DNA from: Nonlabens dokdonensis DSW-6
Lineage (GTDB): Bacteria > Bacteroidota > Bacteroidia > Flavobacteriales > Flavobacteriaceae
Assembly (NCBI RefSeq): GCF_000332115.1
Contig: NC_020156.1
Coordinates: 620,001 to 684,000, forward strand
DNA: 64,000 bases
Reading direction: 5' to 3'
The translations under genes were made by a program, and so were the position numbers. Shown here one piece after another: positions 18,211 to 27,605 of the stretch; the first letter of the stretch is position 1, and each line of letters opens with the position of its first letter. The notes beneath the pieces were generated by a model. It had not been told where the DNA came from, did not search any database, and was given only the letters and a program-made list of their open reading frames with translations.

Positions 18211-19083
18211 ATGGAATCAGTAAAAACATCAGTCGCGCCACCTAAAGGAAAACCAAAATGGTTGCGTGTAAAATTGCCCGTAGGTCAAAAATATAAAGAG
18301 CTAAGAAGCACCGTAGAGAAATACGACCTTCATACGATTTGTACTTCTGGTAGCTGTCCTAATATGGGAGAATGCTGGACTGAAGGAACAGCAACCTTTA
18401 TGATTTTAGGTAATACTTGTACGAGATCTTGTGGCTTTTGTGGAGTAAAAACTGGTCGTCCAGATACAGTGGACTGGGCAGAGCCTGAAAAAGTAGCCCG
18501 TTCCATCAAATTAATGGGTATTAAACATGCTGTAATTACTAGTGTAGATCGAGACGACTTGAAAGATATGGGTTCCATAATCTGGAAAGAGACCGTTGCT
18601 GCCATAAGACGCATGAATCCAGAAACAACTCTTGAAACTCTTATTCCAGACTTTCAAGGAAATACAAGGAATATAGACCGTATTGTAGAGGCAAATCCAG
18701 AGGTAGTTTCTCATAATATGGAAACGGTACGTCGCCTGACTCGCGAGGTGCGCATTCAAGCAAAATATGACACGAGTCTAGAGGTTCTTAGGTATCTTAA
18801 ACAACAAGGCATTAACAGAACAAAATCTGGAATTATGCTAGGTTTAGGTGAACTTGAAGAAGAGGTATTACAAACTATGCGTGACTTACGTGACAATAAT
18901 GTAGATGTGGTTACCATAGGTCAATATCTACAACCTTCTAAAAAACATTTGCCGGTTAAAGAATTTATAACACCAGAGCAATTTAAAAAATATGAAGTTG
19001 CTGGACTAGAAATGGGCTTCAGACATGTAGAAAGTGGTGCGTTAGTAAGAAGTTCTTACAAGGCACACAAGCATATTTTGTAA
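18211..19083 (+). CDS. lipA: lipoyl synthase
   Basis: A 290-residue radical SAM enzyme that inserts two sulfurs into protein-bound octanoyl groups. The auxiliary cluster cysteines are Cys44, Cys49, Cys55 (CTSGSCPNMGEC) and the radical SAM cluster is CTRSCGFC (Cys70, 74, 77). The C-terminal RSSYKA motif contributes the serine ligand of the auxiliary cluster. Length is standard. It stands as a single transcription unit behind its own promoter. Confidence 0.97.
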   Translation: MESVKTSVAPPKGKPKWLRVKLPVGQKYKELRSTVEKYDLHTICTSGSCPNMGECWTEGTATFMILGNTCTRSCGFCGVKTGRPDTVDWAEPEKVARSIKLMGIKHAVITSVDRDDLKDMGSIIWKETVAAIRRMNPETTLETLIPDFQGNTRNIDRIVEANPEVVSHNMETVRRLTREVRIQAKYDTSLEVLRYLKQQGINRTKSGIMLGLGELEEEVLQTMRDLRDNNVDVVTIGQYLQPSKKHLPVKEFITPEQFKKYEVAGLEMGFRHVESGALVRSSYKAHKHIL

Positions 19084-19152
19084 TCATCGTTTTCCTTATA
19101 GCTGTAATCCAATATTCACACTTTTAATTAAGTAGATCAATTTCTAAGATAA

Positions 19153-20160
19153 ATGATTAAAGTAGCCATTAACGGATTCGGTCGTATAGGACGTACTTTT
19201 TTAAGAACGGTTTATGACGATCCACAAATTGAAGTAGTTGCGATTAACGACCTTGCTTCTAATGAAGTCATGGCTCACCTTCTTAAATACGATTCTATTC
19301 ACGGCGTTCTCGATGCAGAGGTAACTTATGATAAGGAATCTATAAGCCTTAATGGCCATTCCATTTTATTTACACATCACGATAAGTTAGAAAATTTACA
19401 ATGGAACGATGTGGATTTTGTAATAGAATCTACCGGTAAATTTAAAACCAGAGCCCAGTTGCAAAAGCACCTAACTGCAGGTGCAAAAAAAGTCATATTA
19501 AGTGCTCCACCCATTGAAGATGATATTAAAACTGTTGTTTTAGGTGTAAATGAGCACATTCTTCAAGAGGAAGATTTAATTTTTTCAAATGCCAGTTGTA
19601 CCACTAATAATGCAGCACCACTTATAAAAGTTATGCAAGAGCTTTGTGGTGTAGAACAAGCTTATATCACAACGGTTCATAGTTATACCACAGATCAAAG
19701 CTTACACGATCAGCCACATCGTGATTTACGTAGAGCGCGTGCGGCAGGACAGTCCATCGTTCCTACAACTACTGGTGCTGCAAAAGCACTTACTAAAATA
19801 TTTCCAGAGCTTAGTGACGTTATAGGCGGCTGCGGGATAAGAGTTCCTGTTCCTAACGGTAGTCTTACTGACATGACCATAAACGTAAAAAAAGATATAA
19901 GTATTGAAGAGGTGAATGATGCTTTTCTCGCTTTCGCGAAAGCGAATCCAAAAATATTTTCCTACACAAATACACCATTAGTTTCCATAGATATTTCTGG
20001 TAGTCCTTACTCTTGTATTTATGATGCTGAAATGACGAGTGTCATAGGCAAAATGGTAAAAATTATAGGCTGGTATGATAACGAAAGTGGCTATTCAAAT
20101 CGTCTTAAAGATATGGTCATTTATGCTAGTAGGTTAAATAAAACTAAAAGTTTATCCTAA
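19153..20160 (+). CDS. gap: glyceraldehyde-3-phosphate dehydrogenase, type I
   Basis: A 335-residue enzyme oxidising glyceraldehyde-3-phosphate to 1,3-bisphosphoglycerate. It shows the Rossmann motif INGFGRIGR, an Asp at the end of strand beta-2 (INDLAS, NAD preference), catalytic Cys149 (SNASCTTNN), His in TTVHSYTTDQ and the closing 'WYDNESGYSNRL'. Flavobacteria often carry a second Gap, so the glycolytic versus gluconeogenic role cannot be decided here. A palindrome copy gives AFAKA at residues 260-264. Confidence 0.95.
   Translation: MIKVAINGFGRIGRTFLRTVYDDPQIEVVAINDLASNEVMAHLLKYDSIHGVLDAEVTYDKESISLNGHSILFTHHDKLENLQWNDVDFVIESTGKFKTRAQLQKHLTAGAKKVILSAPPIEDDIKTVVLGVNEHILQEEDLIFSNASCTTNNAAPLIKVMQELCGVEQAYITTVHSYTTDQSLHDQPHRDLRRARAAGQSIVPTTTGAAKALTKIFPELSDVIGGCGIRVPVPNGSLTDMTINVKKDISIEEVNDAFLAFAKANPKIFSYTNTPLVSIDISGSPYSCIYDAEMTSVIGKMVKIIGWYDNESGYSNRLKDMVIYASRLNKTKSLS
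19929..19944. repeat. 16-bp palindrome (copy 7)
   Basis: Perfect copy in gap, read AFAKA at residues 260-264, in the helix region after 'SIEEVNDAFL'. Confidence 0.95.
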
Positions 20161-20228
20161 AAACATCGATTAAAAGCACTTATGATTGGATTATGGTTGT
20201 TATTTAGCCATTTTTAATTTACAAAAGA

Positions 20229-20236
20229 TATATTTG
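20229..20236 (+). promoter_or_regulatory. -7 promoter element (TATATTTG) for the hybrid kinase
   Basis: Exact TAnnTTTG, 17 bp before the GTG start. Confidence 0.45.
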
Positions 20237-20253
20237 TTTATCAAGAATAAAAT

Positions 20254-22602
20254 GTGTCTTTAAGACTGTTACATAATATATTACTACTTTTTTTACTGTC
20301 AGGAGTTCTCCATAATTCCTACGGTCAAAACGATACTGTCTCTACTTCGAGCCAGAAAATTGCCGTTAATGCAATCTTAGAAAAGGCTCAAGCTGCTTTA
20401 CAAAGCGCCGATTATGAAGAAGCAAATCTTTTATTAAATAGTGCGACAGAAATTGCGAAAGATTCTGCTATCTATGCAGAAGCTCAGATGGTAAGGATAT
20501 CCTACTATCAAAATACGAGACAAATAAAATATGCTGAAAACGCTATTGAGGAGCTAACTTCCTATTTAGATAAAAGTTCCACAAATTATGCGCAACTCTT
20601 ATTACTACAGGCCGATTTATTAATACAAACGGATGAACTTATTCAGGCAAAGGATGCCATATCTGATGCTCAAATTATCCTCGCTCAGTCTCCTGATAAA
20701 GATTTAAGTGTTCTTTTAAAACTGCGTCAAGCAGAATTAGATCTTAAAATTGAAAATTACAATACAGCACAAGAAGCATTGAATGGATTGATTCCTATCT
20801 TTTTAGAAAAAAGTCAATTTTTCTACGCCGCAAGAGCGCAATTAGATTTGTCCCACATTTATTTAGAGAATGAAAACTATGATAAAGCAAATTCCATTCT
20901 TACAGAGTGCATTGCTTTAGCTGAAAAATATAATTTCAATCTAATTCTTAAAGAAGCTTATTTGAGATACTCTCAAGTTCTTAAAATAAATCAAGAATTT
21001 GAACAAAGTGTTATCTATCTTGAGAAGTACACTGATTTAATAGGAACGGAAAACTCTTCCTTAACAAGTACGGCAAGTATAATTGAGATTGATAAACTTA
21101 AAAAAGAAAATAAAGCTTTACTTGATTCTAATACTGAAAAGACTAAAGAGTTAAGAGGAGTTGATACCAGCTACATATTACTTTGTGTATTTATTACATT
21201 GCTTTCATTACTTACCTTGTCGCTATTTAAAAACAATAAATTAAGAGCAAAAAGTAATAATGTTTTAGAGAATAAAAATTCAGCTCTTATTGATGAAAGA
21301 GATAGAGCTCAAGATGCAGCAAAAATTAAAGCTGATTTCCTCTCTACAATTACACACGAGCTAAGAACACCTTTATATGCTGTTACTGGTTTGACTCACT
21401 TATTGCTAGATACTAAACCTAGAAATGATCAAAAAGAACATTTAGAGACATTACAATCTTCTGGTGAATACTTGCTTTCATTGATTGATAACATCCTAGA
21501 TTTTAACAAGCTAGAAGCAAATAAAGTAGAGCTTGAGGCAATTCCATTTGACCTAAGTAAACGAGTTCATGACATAGGTTCATCGCTTAAAGGACAAGCC
21601 ACAGATCAAAACAACAAGTTACATATTCAGTACGACAACTCGATTCCTTCCAGGCTTCAAGGTGATCCTGTAAAAGTTTCTCAAATCTTAATCAATCTTA
21701 TAGGTAATGCAATCAAGTTTACAAAAGATGGAGATATTTATATACGAGTTAACAATAAAAGTTTAAATGCCGATAAGTGTTTAATACGTTTTGAGATAGA
21801 GGATAATGGTAAAGGAATTTCTGAGGAAAAGCAACAAGCTATTTTTGAAAACTTTACTCAAGAAGGAAGCAGTACCACAAGAGAATATGGAGGTACTGGT
21901 CTAGGTCTTGCCATTGTTAAAAACCTCGTGACATTAATGGGCAGTGAAGTTATTTTAAATAGTGAAGTAGGAAGAGGTAGTAAGTTTACTTTTGAAATAT
22001 GGTTTGATGTTCCAGATTCCAACAAGTTTTTTAAAGAAAACCATTTTCCAAGAAGTAAAACTGAATTAACACAGATCACTGATAATACGATCACATCGTC
22101 TGAAAATGAAATTCAAGAAACTTCACCTACTGAAGCTAACTCAAAAGAAGAGAAAGAATCAGGAAGTGATGCTACACCTCCGAAAGAAGAAGTTATAAGC
22201 ACTAAGCAAGCAACACCTGCTGAACTTTCTAATAAACTCATTCTTGTTGTAGAAGACAATAAGATCAATCAAATGATTACAAGAAAAATTCTTGAATCAA
22301 AGAATTTCTCTTGTGAAGTAGCAAACAATGGACTTGAAGCAGTAGAAGCTGTTAAAACTGCTAAATATGATCTTATCCTAATGGATATTCATATGCCTAT
22401 TATGGATGGTAAGGAAGCCACAAAGAAGATCAGGTCTTTTGATCCTGAGATACCTATTATCGCCCTCACAGCAGTAACCTTAAGTGAGTCTGAAAAGGAC
22501 TTTTATGAGATAGGGTTTGATGATATCATCCCAAAACCTTTTAAAATAGAAGAGTTTTTTGAAAAAATTCAAAAAGCATTTACCAACTTTGAAGTTTTAT
22601 AA
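20254..22602 (+). CDS. TPR-containing hybrid sensor histidine kinase/response regulator
   Basis: A 782-residue protein starting at GTG; the nearby ATG is out of frame. Order: signal peptide (ends near SYGQ), a periplasmic tetratricopeptide array (about 30-290), a coiled linker, one membrane helix (about 308-327), HisKA with phosphoacceptor His368 (TITHELRTPLY), HATPase with 'NLIGNAIKFTKDG', 'EDNGKGI' and 'GGTGLGLAIVKNL', a charged linker, then a receiver domain with Asp711 (LILMDIHMP). Phosphate would pass from His368 to Asp711. No output domain or partner gene is adjacent, so signal and targets are unknown. It converges with lpxK, overlapping 6 bp. Confidence 0.92.
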   Translation: MSLRLLHNILLLFLLSGVLHNSYGQNDTVSTSSQKIAVNAILEKAQAALQSADYEEANLLLNSATEIAKDSAIYAEAQMVRISYYQNTRQIKYAENAIEELTSYLDKSSTNYAQLLLLQADLLIQTDELIQAKDAISDAQIILAQSPDKDLSVLLKLRQAELDLKIENYNTAQEALNGLIPIFLEKSQFFYAARAQLDLSHIYLENENYDKANSILTECIALAEKYNFNLILKEAYLRYSQVLKINQEFEQSVIYLEKYTDLIGTENSSLTSTASIIEIDKLKKENKALLDSNTEKTKELRGVDTSYILLCVFITLLSLLTLSLFKNNKLRAKSNNVLENKNSALIDERDRAQDAAKIKADFLSTITHELRTPLYAVTGLTHLLLDTKPRNDQKEHLETLQSSGEYLLSLIDNILDFNKLEANKVELEAIPFDLSKRVHDIGSSLKGQATDQNNKLHIQYDNSIPSRLQGDPVKVSQILINLIGNAIKFTKDGDIYIRVNNKSLNADKCLIRFEIEDNGKGISEEKQQAIFENFTQEGSSTTREYGGTGLGLAIVKNLVTLMGSEVILNSEVGRGSKFTFEIWFDVPDSNKFFKENHFPRSKTELTQITDNTITSSENEIQETSPTEANSKEEKESGSDATPPKEEVISTKQATPAELSNKLILVVEDNKINQMITRKILESKNFSCEVANNGLEAVEAVKTAKYDLILMDIHMPIMDGKEATKKIRSFDPEIPIIALTAVTLSESEKDFYEIGFDDIIPKPFKIEEFFEKIQKAFTNFEVL

Positions 22603-23565
22603 TTCTATTGACTTTCCTATAAATTTGGTTTTAATAGGTAAATAAAACACATTCTCTAGTCCATACTGTTTTAATCTTATATAATCTTTCTCAGTAGTGA
22701 TAATCAATTTTTTAGTCTTGAAAAGTTCTATCTCCTCACGAGTAAAATAATGATGATCTTTAAATTTTAAATGTGCTCCATCAACAAAATTTGATAGATA
22801 CCTTACAAATGTTTGGGGCTTTGCGATTCCTGTTAGTATAGTTACATCCTGATCTTCTAAAGTATTCAAAGCAAATGATTCTTGATCGTTATAAATCAAG
22901 CTATCGTATTGAATGGTAGAAAAGTATAAACTTTGTGAGGAGCTCAATTTTAATGTACTCTCAATTTCATTACGTTGTTTAAGTGACAAGTCCTCAGGAC
23001 ACTTTGTAACAACAACTGTTTTTGCTCTTTCAGCGCCTCTTGAAGACTCTCGTAGGTTTCCTGCTGGCAAAATGTAATCATTAACATAGAGCTTGTCATA
23101 ACTTGTTAATAGTATGTAATGACTTGCTTTTACGTGTCTGTGCTGGAATGCATCGTCTAATAAAATTAGATCTAATTCATGATCACTTAGTAATCTTTCT
23201 ATACCATTTACACGTTTTTCACAAACCGCACTGACTATCGCATCCTTAAATTTTATTTTAATTTGCAACGGCTCATCGCCTACTTTCTCTGGTAAATCAT
23301 TTTCTGACAATTCCAGATAACCAGAAGTATTCCTCCCATAACCGCGACTTAAAACTGCTATTTTCTTTCCAGAATGAGCTCTTACTAAATACTCTATCAT
23401 AGGAGTTTTTCCAGTCCCACCAATACTTAAATTCCCAACTGCTATGATTGGAATGTTAAATTCCCTTTGCTCTAGAACTCCTTTATCAAACGCCCAATTG
23501 CGTAAAGAAGTAATCCCATCGTATAAGATAGAAAAGGGATATAATAAGAGTCTTAATTCTTGCAT
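22597..23565 (-). CDS. lpxK: tetraacyldisaccharide 4'-kinase
   Basis: A 322-residue inner-membrane kinase that adds the 4'-phosphate to the lipid A precursor. The P-loop reads 'VGNLSIGGTGKTPMIEYLVR' (about residues 43-62); further family blocks are 'LSRGYGR', 'VGDEPLQIK', the catalytic 'LDDAFQHR' and 'TTEKDYIRL' near the C terminus. Presence supports a lipid A-containing outer membrane. It is divergent from the Nif3-like gene. Confidence 0.95.
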   Translation of the reverse strand: MQELRLLLYPFSILYDGITSLRNWAFDKGVLEQREFNIPIIAVGNLSIGGTGKTPMIEYLVRAHSGKKIAVLSRGYGRNTSGYLELSENDLPEKVGDEPLQIKIKFKDAIVSAVCEKRVNGIERLLSDHELDLILLDDAFQHRHVKASHYILLTSYDKLYVNDYILPAGNLRESSRGAERAKTVVVTKCPEDLSLKQRNEIESTLKLSSSQSLYFSTIQYDSLIYNDQESFALNTLEDQDVTILTGIAKPQTFVRYLSNFVDGAHLKFKDHHYFTREEIELFKTKKLIITTEKDYIRLKQYGLENVFYLPIKTKFIGKSIEL

Positions 23566-23570
23566 GAGTT

Positions 23571-23578
23571 CAAAAGTA
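23571..23578 (-). promoter_or_regulatory. -7 promoter element for lpxK (TACTTTTG, minus strand)
   Basis: Exact TAnnTTTG ending 5 bp before the lpxK ATG; a leaderless transcript is predicted. Confidence 0.5.
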
Positions 23579-23612
23579 AGTTAATTTTACATCAGACATG
23601 AATACCGTTATT

Positions 23613-24704
23613 ATGAAAATTAAAGATGTTATTTCTCATTTAGAATTACTCGCTCCAAGATATTACGCCGAAGATTTTGATAACACTGGGCTACTTACTG
23701 GTGATAAGTCTGATGATCTTAAGGGCATTTTGGTTACCCTGGATTGCTTAGAAAACGTAGTTGAAGAGGCTATAGAGAACAACTGCAACTTGATCGTGAG
23801 CTTTCACCCAATAATCTTTTCTGGTTTAAAACACCTTCAACCTAATGATTACGTACGTAAAGCCGTTGTAAAGGCAATTAAAAACGACATAGCCATTTAT
23901 GCTACTCATACGGCACTAGATGTTGCAAAAGGTGGCGTGAGCTATAGAATGGCTCATGAAATGGAATTAGAAAACTTACACACACTAGTACCTAAATCAC
24001 AACTCATTAAAAAATTAGTTACCTACGTTCCTGTTGATAAAATAGAATTGGTAAAAGAAGCGCTTTTCAATGCAGGTGCTGGGCAGCTAGGTAATTATTC
24101 AGAATGTAGCTTTACACAAAATGGAACTGGAACATTTAAAGGAAATAAAAACAGTAATCCACAATTAGGAGAAAAGCTGATTACACAAACCGTTGAAGAG
24201 AATGCTCTTTCAGTTACATTTTTACCGCATCTTGAAGCGCAAATTATGCAGGCATTGACTCATTCCCATCCTTACGAAGAGGTATCTTATGAGATTACTA
24301 CCTTAGAAAACACGTATCAAAATATAGGAATGGGTGTTGTTGGACAATTAAAAGAAGAATTAAGCGTAGAAGACTTTTTAAAGAAAACGAAGTCGGTTTT
24401 TAAAACTGGCGTGGTAAGAAGTTCGCTTTCGCGAAAGCGGAACATAAAAAAAGTCGCACTATTAGGCGGTTCTGGGGCATTTGCAATAAAAAATGCACTA
24501 CAATCTAGAGCTGATGCGTACATCACAGCTGACCTAAAATACCATGATTTCTTTCAAGGACAAGACATTCTTCTTTGTGATGTGGGACATTATGAAAGCG
24601 AGCAGTTTACAAAAAACATTTTACATGAATATCTTACGGAAAAATTTAGTAATTTTGCAGTCCTTTGTGCAAAAGCGCGAACAAACCCAGTTAATTATTA
24701 TTAA
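23613..24704 (+). CDS. Nif3-like dinuclear metal centre hexameric protein (YqfO/YbgI family)
   Basis: About 363 residues. The start MKIKDVISHLE at 23613 matches family N termini; an in-frame ATG at 23598 would add five residues. Metal ligands are visible in 'SFHPIIFSG', 'YATHTALDVAKGGVS' and the C-terminal 'CDVGHYESEQF'. A central insert domain (about 130-230, with 'HPYEEVSYEI') is the PII-like insertion of the longer members. Proposed GTP cyclohydrolase-like activity in the family is not settled. A palindrome copy falls at 24424. The next gene starts 3 bp after the stop. Confidence 0.9.
   Translation: MKIKDVISHLELLAPRYYAEDFDNTGLLTGDKSDDLKGILVTLDCLENVVEEAIENNCNLIVSFHPIIFSGLKHLQPNDYVRKAVVKAIKNDIAIYATHTALDVAKGGVSYRMAHEMELENLHTLVPKSQLIKKLVTYVPVDKIELVKEALFNAGAGQLGNYSECSFTQNGTGTFKGNKNSNPQLGEKLITQTVEENALSVTFLPHLEAQIMQALTHSHPYEEVSYEITTLENTYQNIGMGVVGQLKEELSVEDFLKKTKSVFKTGVVRSSLSRKRNIKKVALLGGSGAFAIKNALQSRADAYITADLKYHDFFQGQDILLCDVGHYESEQFTKNILHEYLTEKFSNFAVLCAKARTNPVNYY
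24424..24439. repeat. 16-bp palindrome (copy 8)
   Basis: Perfect copy in the Nif3-like gene, read (S)LSRKR, between 'GVVRS' and 'NIKKVALLGG'. Confidence 0.95.
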
Positions 24705-24707
24705 AAG

Positions 24708-25487
24708 ATGGCAAAAAAGACCGAGGCTACTGTAGAAGACAAGTTAAGAGAGCTTTACAATCTACAATTAATCGACTCTAGAGTAGATGAAATACGTAAT
24801 GTACGTGGAGAACTACCTTTAGAAGTACAAGATCTTGAAGATGAAGTGGAAGGATTAAAAACTCGAATGTCTAAACTAGACGCTCATACTGAAGAACTTT
24901 CTCAAAAAGTTAAAGATAAAAAGAACTTAATTGAAGAGTCTAAAACTCTGATTGCTAAGTACAGTGAACAACAAAAAAATGTGCGTAATAATCGTGAATT
25001 CAATTCCCTTTCTAAAGAAATTGAATTCCAAGAGCTAGAAATAGAACTTGCCGAAAAGCACATACGTGAATTCAAAGCACAAATTGAGCAACAGAAGGAA
25101 GTAGTAGATAAGAGTAAAGAGCGCCTTGCTGACAGATCAGATCACTTAAAACACAAGAAGTCTGAACTTTCTGAGATTCTAGAAGAAACTCAAAAGGAAG
25201 AAAATGCATTGCTTAAGATGAGTGAAGATCACGCTGCTTCTATTGAGCCTAGATTGATCAAAGCTTATACACGCATTAGAACAAATGTAAAGAATGGTCT
25301 TGCAGTAGTACCTATTGAAAGAGGTGCTTCAGGAGGTTCTTACTTTACCATTCCACCACAAGTTCAAGTAGAGATTGCAAGTCGTAAAAAAATTATTACT
25401 GACGAGCACTCTGGACGTATTTTAGTAGATGCAGCTCTTGCACAAGAGCAAGTTGAAAAAATGGAAAAAGTATTTGCAAAGCTGTAA
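24708..25487 (+). CDS. coiled-coil protein of the CdsZ/C4-zinc-ribbon family, cysteines lost
   Basis: A 259-residue protein: a long coiled coil (about residues 10-185) followed by the region that in homologues is a C4 zinc ribbon. Here the two Cys pairs are replaced: GASGGSYFTIPPQ in place of the GACGGC type, and TDEHSGRILVD in place of the CEYCGRILVD type. The surrounding residues are conserved, so the fold is probably kept without zinc. The family sits next to Nif3-like genes across many bacteria, as here with a 3-bp gap. Function is not established. Confidence 0.85.
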   Translation: MAKKTEATVEDKLRELYNLQLIDSRVDEIRNVRGELPLEVQDLEDEVEGLKTRMSKLDAHTEELSQKVKDKKNLIEESKTLIAKYSEQQKNVRNNREFNSLSKEIEFQELEIELAEKHIREFKAQIEQQKEVVDKSKERLADRSDHLKHKKSELSEILEETQKEENALLKMSEDHAASIEPRLIKAYTRIRTNVKNGLAVVPIERGASGGSYFTIPPQVQVEIASRKKIITDEHSGRILVDAALAQEQVEKMEKVFAKL

Positions 25488-25513
25488 TTCATAGCTTTAA
25501 ATTTTAATCATTA

Positions 25514-25547
25514 AAATCCCGTAATCTCTAGAGATTACGGGATTTTT
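25514..25547 (+). terminator. strong rho-independent terminator
   Basis: A perfect 15-bp stem (AAATCCCGTAATCTC and its complement) with a 2-nt apex runs into a T tract, 26 bp after the coiled-coil gene. It closes the Nif3-like operon. Confidence 0.9.
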
Positions 25548-25623
25548 ATTTAACCCTTTTTTAATAGCCCGCTTGATATAACCACCATATTTTTACTATC
25601 TAAATGATAAATATTAAGAGCCC

Positions 25624-26274
25624 ATGAAATTTCTAACTTTTTTAATGATGATGCTACTCGCATCAACGTGTAACGATCAAAAACAGGAAGGAGAATCAGC
25701 TGCTAATGCAGATCCTATTCAGGTACCGGTTCAGGACGGAATGAAACGTGCCTATTTTGCGAGTGGATGTTTTTGGTGTGTAGAAGAAATATATGAAGGT
25801 GTTAAAGGAGTAAAAGAATCTATATCAGGTTATTCTGGTGGTCATACCAAAAATCCAACTTATGAAGACAGCAACACTGGTACAACTGGCCATGCAGAAG
25901 CAAACGAAATCATTTACGACCCAGAAAAAGTTTCTTATAAAACTTTAGTAGATGTATATTTTGCCTCGCAAGATATAGAACAAGTAAATGGTCAAGGACC
26001 AGATAGAGGTTCTCAATACCGAAGCATTATTTTTTATCAAAATGATGCAGAGAAAAAAATAATAGAAGATAAGATAGCTGCGCTTACTAAAGAAGGTTAT
26101 GACGTAGCTGCAGAAGTGAAGCCTTTTCAAAAATTTTGGATTGCAGAAGATTATCATCAAGATTATGCAAAACTACATCCTAATCAAGGCTATATAAGAG
26201 GAGTTTCCATTCCTAGGTTTAAAAGGTTTGCAGCAAAGATGCCAGAAGTAATTAAAGAAAGTGCTCAACACTAG
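25624..26274 (+). CDS. msrA: peptide-methionine (S)-S-oxide reductase, lipoprotein form
   Basis: A 216-residue MsrA that repairs oxidised methionine. Catalytic Cys49 lies in ASGCFWCVEE; 'GYSGGHTKNPTYED' and 'AEDYHQDYAKLHPNQGY' are family blocks. The N terminus carries a lipobox (LLASTC, Cys16) and an acidic spacer, so the enzyme should be lipid-anchored in the envelope, where it could repair exported proteins. Start ATG 25624 gives a complete signal peptide. It converges with the transporter gene, sharing 4 bp. Confidence 0.95.
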   Translation: MKFLTFLMMMLLASTCNDQKQEGESAANADPIQVPVQDGMKRAYFASGCFWCVEEIYEGVKGVKESISGYSGGHTKNPTYEDSNTGTTGHAEANEIIYDPEKVSYKTLVDVYFASQDIEQVNGQGPDRGSQYRSIIFYQNDAEKKIIEDKIAALTKEGYDVAAEVKPFQKFWIAEDYHQDYAKLHPNQGYIRGVSIPRFKRFAAKMPEVIKESAQH

Positions 26275-27533
26275 TTGAACGCACCGCAATAATAGCAAAT
26301 GTAGACCAGCGACATAACAGTTAACACTGTAATTCCCAAGAGAGATATTGCCTTCATAAAAAACCGAGGATGATGCTCTTTTGGGAATTCCATTCTTGTA
26401 ACAAGCTTGTAATTAAGTACAGCTACAATAGGTGCAAATAGAAAAGAAAGTATAGTTGCTATATCTACCAATAATAGAAAACCCTTGGGATTATTACTAA
26501 GGAAATAGCAAATAGAAAAACCTCCTAAAGCGGTGACAACTAAAGCCGATAAATACCATTTTTCACTAGCAGTTTTGCTTTTAAAAAATAAAACTTCAGT
26601 AGTACGCTTTAAAGCTCTAGAATATCCATCAAGAACTCCTATGCTCGTCCCATACATGATACAAAAAGCCGCTATTGCAATAATATAGTAAGACCATTCT
26701 CCCATAGCACTAGTAAATAAGGCAATGACCTGATTTGCAAACCCAGCACTACCAGAAACTATAACCGTATCTGTTCCATAAACAAGCATAGAGCCTAATG
26801 CTAGAAACAAAACGGCAAGCACAGCACTTATACCGTATCCTAGCGCAAATTCATTAGTAGATTCTTTTACGGTAGAGCGATATCCGCTCACTTTTTGTTT
26901 TTCTAGAGTCCAGAGACTATTCCAGGCACTTAAGTCTACCGCCGTAGGCATCCATCCCATAAGAGCTATACCAAAAGGAATCGTGCTCAAAGACCATAAT
27001 TGTGGAGCTTCAAATTGTTCAGAAATGACTGTCTCTTCTTTAAAAAAAGTCATGATAAATGCAATGAGCACACAAACAATCATGGCTAGCCCTACAACTT
27101 TAATGAATTGATCTAAAAACTTATACTTTCCCAAAGCTAGAATCATAAAGCAAGAGCCTATAATCAATACAAGTGGTAGAAATGTATATACAACATCTTC
27201 AATTTGAAATAACTCTTTCATAAACACAGCTGTAACTTGAAAAACAGCAGCACTTACAAAGAATAAACTTACTATCATAACCACAAAGTAGGACCATATT
27301 GCCCATTTACCTAATCGCTTGTAACCGTCTATCAAGCTTTCATTACTTCCTGCAGCATATCTAGTCCCATATTCAAAAAATGGATACTTGAGGATGTTGA
27401 TAATTATAATTGCTCCTAAAAATCCATAACCATATATCATTCCTGCCCGTGTACTTTGCACAAGATGACTGACACCTATTGCCGTACTGGCAAATAACAA
27501 TCCTGGACCTAAAACTTTGAAGAATTTATTCAT
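26271..27533 (-). CDS. Nramp-related divalent metal transporter with non-canonical motifs
   Basis: A 420-residue membrane protein with about 11 helices. The overall pattern (GPGLLFASTAIGVSHLVQST at helix 1, 'GWMPTAVDLSAWNSLW' at helix 6) is that of the Nramp superfamily. The classical helix-1 DPGN and helix-6 MPH metal-binding motifs are not present: helix 1 reads AIGVSHLVQ and helix 6 reads MPTAVDLSAW. So Mn2+/Fe2+ transport should not be assumed; the Bacteroidota subgroup with this motif is uncharacterised as far as I know. The upstream region holds a palindrome and a separate dyad. Confidence 0.8.
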   Translation of the reverse strand: MNKFFKVLGPGLLFASTAIGVSHLVQSTRAGMIYGYGFLGAIIIINILKYPFFEYGTRYAAGSNESLIDGYKRLGKWAIWSYFVVMIVSLFFVSAAVFQVTAVFMKELFQIEDVVYTFLPLVLIIGSCFMILALGKYKFLDQFIKVVGLAMIVCVLIAFIMTFFKEETVISEQFEAPQLWSLSTIPFGIALMGWMPTAVDLSAWNSLWTLEKQKVSGYRSTVKESTNEFALGYGISAVLAVLFLALGSMLVYGTDTVIVSGSAGFANQVIALFTSAMGEWSYYIIAIAAFCIMYGTSIGVLDGYSRALKRTTEVLFFKSKTASEKWYLSALVVTALGGFSICYFLSNNPKGFLLLVDIATILSFLFAPIVAVLNYKLVTRMEFPKEHHPRFFMKAISLLGITVLTVMSLVYICYYCGAFN

Positions 27534-27574
27534 TTGACCAAGATAGAAAATAATAAAAGTACTTTTAAGAATCT

Positions 27575-27590
27575 CGCTTTCGCGAAAGCG
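27575..27590. repeat. 16-bp palindrome (copy 9), intergenic
   Basis: Perfect copy 42 bp upstream of the transporter start; the flanks extend the symmetry (TCTCGCTTTCGCGAAAGCGA). Confidence 0.95.
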
Positions 27591-27605
27591 AGATAAAAAT
27601 AATCA

